Of a stretch of DNA of 47,764 bases, positions 40,797-47,764 are shown one piece after another. A model generated the notes under the pieces. That model had not been told where the DNA came from, did not search any database, and saw only the letters and a program-made list of their open reading frames with translations. Positions within the stretch are counted from its first letter, which is position 1. Each line of letters starts with the position of its first letter. The DNA lies in NCBI GenBank assembly GCA_049999725.1, contig JBNGIS010020181.1, forward strand, positions 1-47,764. The letters run 5' to 3'. Source of the stretch: Haplomitrium mnioides (Eukaryota > Marchantiophyta > Haplomitriopsida > Calobryales). A program made the position numbers and the translations under genes.

Positions 40797-42026
40797 GCTA
40801 CAATATTTTCACAAATGACTTATAGGACAATTCGTTGCAATAAAAATCTTTGAGAGGAATTTAAGTGATTGACACCACTGTCCGTGGAGTGAGTTAACAA
40901 TCGTTCAAAAATTCAGCTAAGTACAAGAGTGGGTTTTGTATAGATGAAAAGCAAAATTTTTTATGGAATTACAAAAATTTGTATAGATGAAAGAAAATGA
41001 ATGTGAGGGTATCAAATTGTTTCTTGTGCCTTAGGCAAGGGATGGATGGGAAGAATAATGCTTATTGGTTTATTCAAGAATTTTTGGAGCAAGTTTGAAG
41101 TGACACTTTTCTTCAATTCAAAAATAGGAAAGATATGTTTAAGGGGAAATCAAAGATTGCATGAGCTATCAAGAAATATATAGAGTATTGGGAAGTGAAT
41201 TGTGAGTTATCATAAAATTACTTTGATCTATACAGAAGGATGTGAAAAATGAAAAAAAAGTGTTTTGGCTATTCAGAGGAGAGCAATACATTTTAAAAAA
41301 CAAGTGATACAAATGAATACCATATGAATATTCTAGTACTCTTGTTAGAAACCTAATACTAGGGTTACTTATTTGTAAGTAGTAATAAGCGTACATAGTG
41401 TATTATGTTAGGAGTGATTAAATAGAGATTAGAAGTGATATATAATTAGTAGGAAAATATATGTAATTAATAGGGGTAAGATGAGTTAGAGACAATTGAT
41501 ATCTGCTAGTGAGTAGAGCCCCAAGTCTTGCTATCCTTTTGCATATGAGAAGTTATTGAAGATTATTTAGAGCACAGAGTCCATGCGATCATCGAGCTTG
41601 TGGATGCTTGTTGGCTGACACATATGTGGATTTTAAACTGAGCTGATTCAGAAATAACCCAAGCAACCAGTTCCCCAACTTGCATTGGAATTTCAAACCA
41701 AACATTCGAGTGCTATACATGTGTCAATTTTCTTGTCATAGAGATTATAATCACAAAGGTTATATATATCTTGTCTAATATTTTTATATGATGGTGTAAA
41801 TTGTGAGGAAGTAGGCTTTGTGATGTTAGAAGTGGTAATCAAGCCACGAGAGAGGATAGTTCTCGTCTTGAGAGAGAATAGTTCTCATCTCTAAGTTGAT
41901 AGAGGGAATTTTCAGAGCTCTCTAAAGACACTTGAAGTGTGAAAAAAATTGATTATAGAGCAAATTTCTATATAGATCTTGCGTGATTTGATCTCGGGTT
42001 GCTTTTTTTGGGGTTGGAACTCTCAT
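40797..42026. other. Unassigned sequence between TE6 and TE7
   Basis: No gene or domain is visible on either strand. The part from about 41405 (TGTTAGGAGTGATT) to 42026 looks like LTR-type sequence of another element. It ends in GAGTCTCATT-like text before TE7, but there is no second copy here to test this. A repeated GAGAG..AATAGTTCTC word is present at about 41860-41895. Confidence 0.3.
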
Positions 42027-42359
42027 TGTAATAGTACAAACATAAGGTTGTGCTATTTATAAGAAAATAGAGAGGAGTGAAGAAAGAAAAAGATAGTCAC
42101 TTTTAGGGTTGAAACTAGAAGTGACTTGTAAGTGAAGAAAGAGGGATGACACTCTCTTCTCTTATATAAATAGAAGGGCTCATTAGCCCCACTCCTCATT
42201 CTGGAGTTCCTCTCAAATCACTTGGGCTCTTTGGTTGCTTGGCTTTTGCTTGCACTCTTAGTCTTAGCTTGGACCTTGAGTTGCTTTTGGTTGAAGAACT
42301 CTATTAGAGCTCACTATGAGTTCTTACTCATTTGGATTTGGTCTTTGAGTTCTTTTACA
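42027..42359 (+). repeat. TE7 5' LTR
   Basis: Starts TGTAATAGTACAAACATAAG and ends TCTTTTACA. It has a single CACTTTTAGGGTTGA unit (two in the TE3 5' LTR) and a TATATAAATAG box at about 42163-42173. It aligns with both TE3 LTRs and with 46503-46750. Confidence 0.9.
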
Positions 42360-42360
42360 T

Positions 42361-42372
42361 TGGTATCAAAGC
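42361..42372 (+). other. TE7 primer-binding site (tRNA-iMet type)
   Basis: TGGTATCAAAGC is one G-to-A change away from the standard site TGGTATCAGAGC seen in TE3. Confidence 0.88.
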
Positions 42373-42399
42373 CACAATTTTTTTTTGGTGGTGTGTTAC

Positions 42400-43130
42400 A
42401 TGGAGCATCAAGAGGCGGTGGTTCAAGCAATGGAACAATGGCTTGAACATCTTTCATGCTTTTTAGAAAAAAGAATAAAGGAAAGAAAGAGAAACTTTTC
42501 AAGAAGAAGAGAGTTTTGAGTGATTCCATTGCCAAAAGTATATGATAGGAGGATGGTTTGTGGTGCATTTGAGAACTTCATATTTGATTGTGAGCAATAC
42601 TTTGAAGCTACAAACATTAGAGAAGACAATCAACAAATTCTATTTGCGGCAAGTCAGTTAGAAGGAGTTGCTAAGACTTGGTGGAGATATCAAGTAGAAC
42701 AAGCACAATGTGGATTTGTTTCTCCTATTGCTTCTTGGTGTGAGGTCAAAGAAGCGGTGATTTCAAGATTAAGGGTCGTAAATGCTTCAAAAGTAGCAAG
42801 AGATTAATTGGTCAAATTGAAGCAACTTGGTGTAGTGAGAAGCTATATTACACACTTTCATGACATAATTATGCAAATTCTAGATATAAGAGAAGAAGAA
42901 GCACTAGACCGATTTGTTCGGGGATTGAAGCCTCGCACAAGAATAGAAGTTACTATGAGAGAGCCTACTCAATTAGAAGAAGCAACTCGTATGGCGGAGA
43001 GGCATAACTTATTACTTACTGCTAGGCCGTGTCCTCAACTATTCAAACAACATACTCAAAACTTTGTAAGCTCTAATGGAATTAAAATTTTAACAAGAAT
43101 TCGAGGTACTTTGTCCTATCTTGATGGTAT
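42400..43130 (+). pseudogene. gag: TE7 gag, no zinc knuckle
   Basis: The start MEHQEAVVQAMEQWLEHL corresponds to the TE3 start. The capsid shows IPLPKVYDRRMV, ENFIFDCEQYFEA, LEGVAKTWWRYQV, EVKEAVISRLRVV, then a stop (42805), YITHFHDIIMQILD, LDRFVRGLKPRTRIEV and LEEATRMAERHNLLL. It passes from FKQHTQNFV to the protease lead-in ILTRIRGTL with no zinc knuckle, as in TE3. This copy spans the region lost to the gap in TE3. Confidence 0.88.
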
Positions 43131-43447
43131 GATTGAGAATGTTGGTGGATAGTAGGAGTTCTGAATATTTTATGTCACTATGTTTTGCTACGATAATCAA
43201 AGAAAAATTTAGGCCTATCAAGAGGAGTGTTGTGACTATGGCTGATGGCCAAAAGCATGATGTAATTTGCTCTCAAAAGCCATTCCTTCTACGGATTGGA
43301 AAAGAGTACGCGGAATCTATGCAATTTGTTATTGCACCTGTACAATATGACATTATTTTAGGGTTGCTTTGGCTTGAAGATTGATTTGCTCAATTTGATT
43401 GGGCAAAGCGACATATTCAAGTTACCTTACAAGGTAAGAAATTTCTT
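43131..43447 (+). pseudogene. pol: TE7 retropepsin
   Basis: The catalytic loop MLVDSRSSEYFMS has the Asp-Ser but Gly has become Arg, while TE3 keeps D-S-G. KRSVVTMADGQKHDV is the flap and VQYDIILGLLWLED the conserved end. The stretch 43133-43381 is open. It should be inactive because of the Gly-to-Arg change. Confidence 0.85.
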
Positions 43448-45040
43448 TTGGGTTGTTCAACACCGTTGGTGAAGAAGCTTAAATTAGTTCAACATGTTAC
43501 TTCAGTGGAGCAAGAGTTGCATATCTTTGCTGTTTGGATCAAGCCCATCATGGACTTGAGTAAGAAGGGAGGAAAAAACGTGCCTACGTCAATGATAGAT
43601 GATATTTTGAAGGAGTTTGCAGATGTGTTTCTAGATGATTTGCCAAAAGGGTTATCACATGATCGTGGAATGCCTTTTCTAATTGAGTTGATACAAGAAA
43701 GAACTTCTTATAATCGATCTATATATTAGTTATCACCACAAGAATTAGAGGAGCTTTAAAAATCATTGATAGATCTTCTTGAGAAGGATTTCATTCAACA
43801 TAGTACTTTGCTTTGGGGAGCTCCGATATTCTTTGTGCCAAAGAAAGATGGTGGATTTTGTCTTTGTACAGATTAACAAGGCTTGAACAATCAAACAATA
43901 AAGAATGCCTATTGTCTACCTCGAATCAATGATTTGTTGGATCAATTGAATGGTGCGTAATTCTTTTCTAAGTTGGATCTTTGAAGTTGCTATTGGAAAA
44001 TTCTAATCAAGCCAAGTGATGTGTCAAAGACTGCTTTTTGTACAAGATATGGGCATTTTGAATAGAAGGTTTTTACATTTGGCCTTATTAATGCTTTCAC
44101 AATATTCATGGATCAAATGCATTGAGTTTTTGATGGTTTATTGGATAAGTCAGTGTTGGTGTTTTTGGACAATATACTCATCTTTAGTAAAAATAAAGTT
44201 GAGCATCGTAATCATCTTAAAAAAGTATTGCAAAAACTACACAATTGGAAGTTTTATTGCAAGAAGTCTAAGTGTGAGTTTTAGAAGCAAGAGGTGACTT
44301 ATCTATGACACAAAGTGTCTATAGATGACATCAAAATGGAGGAAGAGAAGATTAAGGCTATTACAGAGTGGCCAACGCTATGTGATGCAAAGGATGTTTG
44401 AGCTTTCAATGGATTGGCAAGTTTTTATCGAAGATTCATCCATTACTATGCTCATATTGCTGCATCGCTTATGGATCTATTAGGTAAGGAGGCATAGTTT
44501 CAATGAATGACTAAAGAGGAAGAGGCATTTCAACGACTCAAGGATGCGGTGTCTTCTCTTCCAATTCTACAACCATACGATCCAAAAACACGTTGTATAG
44601 TTGATTTTGATGCCTCTAATTTTGCTATTAGAGCATTGTTACAACAAGAGTTTAAGGATGGACTTTCTCCGATTGCCTTCGTGTCACGTCAACTAAATGT
44701 AGTGGAGAGAAGTTATTTTGCAAGGGATAGAGAGCAGTTAGAAATGGTTTATGCTACTAAAGTTTGGAGATACTATCTTTTAGGAAAGCATGTACTTATG
44801 CGCACCGATCACAAGCCCTTGTTGCAATCAATTCCCTTAAAAAATATGACAAGTCGTCATCATCGATGGGAAGATCAGCTACAACTCTTGGATATCAAGT
44901 TGGAGTATAAGTTGAGAAGGTTTGATACTATTCGTGATGCATTGTCACGAAGACCAGATCATCATCTAAATACATTGAAGGTTGCAAATATTAGTATATT
45001 GCATCTTGATGAAGCAACCAGTGGCGGCTTTCGATAAAAG
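43448..45040 (+). pseudogene. pol: TE7 reverse transcriptase and RNase H
   Basis: ADVFLDDLPKGLSHDRG, WGAPIFFVPKKDGGF, QGLNNQTIKNAYCLP, FFSKLDL, a stop (43982-43984), SCYWKILIKP and LVFLDNILIFSK (catalytic pair read Asp-Asn). RNase H at 44507-45035 is one clean stretch: IVDFDASNFAIRALLQQE (Asp), RDREQLEMVY (Glu), RTDHKPLLQ (Asp) and IRDALSRRPD (last Asp). Unlike TE3, this copy keeps ALSRR. Stops lie at 43727, 43756 and 44123 and elsewhere. Confidence 0.9.
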
Positions 45041-46090
45041 TTATATGGAGATGCCTTCTTTAATCTTGTTAAAAACACGTTTGGTGGTCAAAGATAGTGA
45101 GCATCATGCCTTCTCCATTCGAGATGGTATTCTCTATCTAGACCATCAAATATATGTTCTACAAGATGATGCACTTCGAATGACCCATTTACAAGAAGCG
45201 TATAACATTCCCATCTCTGGGCATCTTGGGGTAGATAAGACTATGGAGTTGCTTCAACACACTTGGTGGTATCCAAACCTAGCTTGAGATGTTCGTGGAT
45301 TTGTTCGTTCTTGTCAGAGTTGTCAACACAGCAAGGTTTCAAATAAAAAACCAGCTAGTCTTCTTCAACCATTACTGATTCCTACTGCTCGGTGGGAACA
45401 TGTAAGTTTAGATCTTGTCACTTCGCTTCCAACCACACCTCGTGAGTAAACTGCTATTGTGGTGTTTGTGGATAAGATAAGCAAACAAATTCATCTAGCA
45501 TCGATACTGGATATGGTGGATGCTCCACAATTGGCAAAGATTTACTTTGATATAATCTTTCAATATCATGGCATGCCAAAAGTATTAATATTTGATAGAG
45601 ATCCACGATTCACTAGAAAGTTCTAGCGAGAGTTGTTCATACTTTTAGGTGCCAAACTCTATATGTCTACTACTTATCATCCTCAAACAAATGGGCAAAT
45701 GGAGCCCGCTAATCATACTATAGAGGATATGCTTTGCGCGTTCATCAATGTTCATCATACCGATTGGGATAGTTTCTTACTAGTTGTAGAGTTTGCCTAC
45801 AACAACTCCAAACAAGAAAGTAATGGGTTTTCTCAATTCTTCTTAATTCGAATCAACATACTCTTGTTCTCGATGGTTTGCTTCCTCCTTCTTCTTCCAA
45901 TGTTCCAAGCATTTCTACTTTTTTGTCATGTTTATCTTCTTCCTTGCAAGATGCTCGCAACCATCATACTATTGCTCAAAATCGGCAAAAGCAATATGTC
46001 GATAGTCATCGTCATAATTGCTCATATGTTTTAGATGACCAAGTTATGTTATTTACTCACGATCTCCCATTGTCTTTAGATACTTAAGTT
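45041..46090 (+). pseudogene. pol: TE7 integrase
   Basis: The zinc-binding region reads LQEAYNIPISGHLGVDKT (the second His intact, unlike TE3) and RSCQSCQHSKV. The core shows SLDLVTSLPTT (Asp), VFVDKISKQIHLAS, VLIFDRDPRFT (Asp) and PQTNGQMEPANHT (Glu kept, although Arg is Pro). The triad is complete. VHHTDWDSFLLVVEFAYNNS follows. Stops at 45285 and about 45450 and a frameshift near 45840 break it. Confidence 0.9.
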
Positions 46091-46244
46091 TGTAAGTTAT
46101 CTCTTGCTTGGATTGGTCCTTTCTATATTTCTCATGTTATTTCTCTTGTTGCTTATAAACTTGACCTTCCTCTTTACATGAAGATTCATCGTTTGTTTCA
46201 TGTCTCATAACTTAAGCCTTTTGTTCCTAGTCCATCTTCTTTTC

Positions 46245-46460
46245 CAAATCGTGTTCAACTTCCTCCTTCGACTATTGTTCTTGATGATCATGAAGAATTT
46301 GAAGTAGGCCATATTTTGGCAAAAAGAGTTATCAAGCAAGAGCGACATCTACAAGTTCAATACAAGGTTTTGTGGAATGGCTATCCACTTCATGATGCTA
46401 CTTGAGAACCTTCTTCAAATCTTAAGAATGCTCAAAAGGCTATTCAAATATTTGAAAGTT
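46245..46460 (+). pseudogene. TE7 chromodomain
   Basis: LPPSTIVLDDHEEFEVGHIL, then AKRVIKQERHLQVQYKVLW, NGYPLHDAT, a stop at the Trp position of the T-W-E/D-P motif, and LKNAQKAIQIFE. This is a chromodomain in recognisable order. The same module is broken in TE3 and better kept in TE5. Confidence 0.8.
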
Positions 46461-46488
46461 GCGGCAATAACAAAGACGTCATCGATTA

Positions 46489-46502
46489 GAAGGCAAGGAT
46501 TA
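46489..46502 (+). other. TE7 candidate polypurine tract
   Basis: GAAGGCAAGGATTA lies right before TGTAATAG, matching the TE3 tract at 10441-10454. Confidence 0.7.
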
Positions 46503-46750
46503 TGTAATAGTACAAGCATAAGGTTGTGCTATTTATAAGAAAATGGAGAGGAGTGAAGGAAGTGGTAGAGAGTCACTTTTAAGGTTAAGATAAGATTACT
46601 TGCTGTTACCTTCATTTTTAGTAGAGAGTCACTTTTTAGGTTGAAATTAGAAGTGACTTGCAAGTGAAGAAATAGGAATGACACCCTCTTCTCTTGTTTA
46701 AATAGAAGGGCTTCTTAACCTTACTCCTCATTCTGGAGTTCCTCTCGAAT
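46503..46750 (+). repeat. TE7 3' LTR, truncated
   Basis: Starts TGTAATAGTACAAGCATAAG and matches the 5' LTR up to GAGTTCCTCTCGAAT. It then diverges abruptly, so the last third of the LTR is gone. It has two CACTTTTWAGGTT units where the 5' LTR has one. Confidence 0.85.
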
Positions 46751-47764
46751 GAATTATGGAGTTTCTCCGTCGGCCATTAAATGTTGCATCCAAATTTTCC
46801 CCCAATTTGTATTCAAATGCTTTGTCTTGTTTTTTCTCTAGTCATCCATCAAATTCTATTGAGTACGAATTTCTTCCCCACATAATCAAATGCTATCGGG
46901 AACGACTTTCTTCTTCGCGCCATCAAATGTTGTCCAAATCAATTTTTTTCCCATTGATGTTTTGAGGAGGTGTGTATTAGCAAGGGTATCATAGCATTTA
47001 ATTGAGATGCATCCAATTTTTTTGATTTGCTGCTTTGGTTTTTTCCATTTTCTAGTTTGAGTCACCTTTGTGCGAATATTCTTGAAGCGTATATTATTTG
47101 TTTCCTTCTTTCATATTCCATTCTTTGACTTGATAGAGCTTCTTCAACTTGGTGACCTTCATCAAACTTTTCTTACTTTCTTCCATTTTCTATTCATTCT
47201 TATTACACATATCTCTTTACCTGCATCATTATTTTCTCTTGTTCTACCTTGACCTACATCAATGTTTTGATGAGCTTCATTGATTTTTTCTAATCATTGA
47301 TTTCACTTGTTGTGCTTTGCCCTACATCAATTATCTCATGAACTTTATAAATTTCTTCCGTCTTCTTTTCTTTCTTCTTACACAGATTTGCACAGATCTT
47401 TTTATACAAGCTCATGTTTTTGAATCTCTTTGATTTAACTCATATGAGCAATCTTTCATTTTCTAGATGGTTTAAGCATTTGTTTGAGCTTATTAATTCT
47501 TATCATTCTTATTTAAGCAAATTTTGAGCATATTTTTAGTAGGGTTTGAGCAGATTCTAGAGTCTCTTTGAGTCAACTTTGTATGATCATCATTTCTTGT
47601 TTTTATTACTTTGAATATTGGTTTCGAGGCATTGGTTTGATGCAAGAAGCAAACATATCAAAAAGTATTCTTATTATCCAATGAATCACCTTATTTAATA
47701 TTATTTTTTCATTTAGATTTTTTTTAAACCTGATTTCTTCCTTGAAAGCTACTTCGTCCATGTC
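46751..47764. other. Unassigned AT-rich flank
   Basis: No gene or domain is visible. The sequence is T-rich on the plus strand, with loosely repeated words such as CCTACATCAAT...ATGA.CTT (47250-47345) and GAGCA.ATTT. It may be further old repeat sequence. Confidence 0.5.

Larger units (their letters stand above)
42027..46750 (+). mobile_element. TE7: chromodomain Ty3/Gypsy element, sister copy of TE3
   Basis: It has the same order and sequence as TE3: 5' LTR 42027-42359, primer-binding site 42361-42372, gag, retropepsin, RT-RNase H, integrase, chromodomain, purine tract 46489-46502, and truncated 3' LTR 46503 to about 46750. It keeps some residues that TE3 lost (integrase Asp and Glu) and has lost others. 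The 3' end is cut off, so no target-site duplication can be tested. Confidence 0.9.

Noticed and set aside
40567-40818. Open frames of Ser-Leu or Glu-Arg repeats
   Set aside because: They are translations of the (TC)n tract and the N run.
1-47764. tRNA, rRNA, snoRNA, CRISPR or organelle sequence
   Set aside because: I looked for tRNA-like arms, conserved rRNA words and regular spacer arrays and saw none. The tRNA-like words are primer-binding sites of the elements.

Overview
The window is a stretch of repeat-rich nuclear DNA from a land plant. I see no host gene, tRNA, rRNA or CRISPR array. It is a pile of decayed LTR retrotransposons: six Ty3/Gypsy copies and one Ty1/Copia copy. The tRNA-iMet type primer-binding sites, the chromodomain Gypsy lineages, the low GC content and the nesting suggest a large, TE-bloated genome such as a gymnosperm, fern or lycophyte. 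The species cannot be fixed from the sequence. All labels (TE1 to TE7) are mine.

Layout. TE1 (Gypsy, + strand) has LTR copies at about 85-1350 and 21093-22478. Its gag is split at about 1944/14544 by TE2. TE2 (Gypsy, - strand, about 1945-14543) is the most unusual element: in its own orientation it runs Gag with zinc knuckle, retropepsin, a C5-cytosine DNA methyltransferase domain, integrase, then a C-terminal PHD finger; its RT-RNase H block is missing. TE3 (chromodomain Gypsy, +, 5938-10692) sits inside TE2's gag region. TE4 (Gypsy, +) begins directly after the right TE1 LTR with a truncated gag and runs to about 34.0 kb. Its RT is split by TE5 (chromodomain Gypsy, -, 25585-31588), the best preserved Gypsy copy. 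TE6 (Copia, +, 35590-40791) has LTRs and a perfect 5-bp target-site duplication. TE7 (chromodomain Gypsy, +, 42027 to about 46750) is a sister copy of TE3 with a truncated 3' LTR. The inferred nesting at 6-10 kb is four deep: TE4 contains TE1, which contains TE2, which contains TE3.

Every coding region carries stops and frameshifts, so nothing is expected to make a full polyprotein. Many changes are C-to-T or G-to-A, as expected for heavily methylated plant repeats. TE3 and TE7 share several premature stops at homologous CGA-type codons.

The most notable content is the methyltransferase plus PHD finger carried by TE2. Other points are the shared stops and the missing Gag zinc knuckle in TE3/TE7, a G-box array in the TE5 LTR promoter, the triple repeat structure at the left end of TE2, and two 100-base assembly gaps (6698-6797 and 40613-40712).
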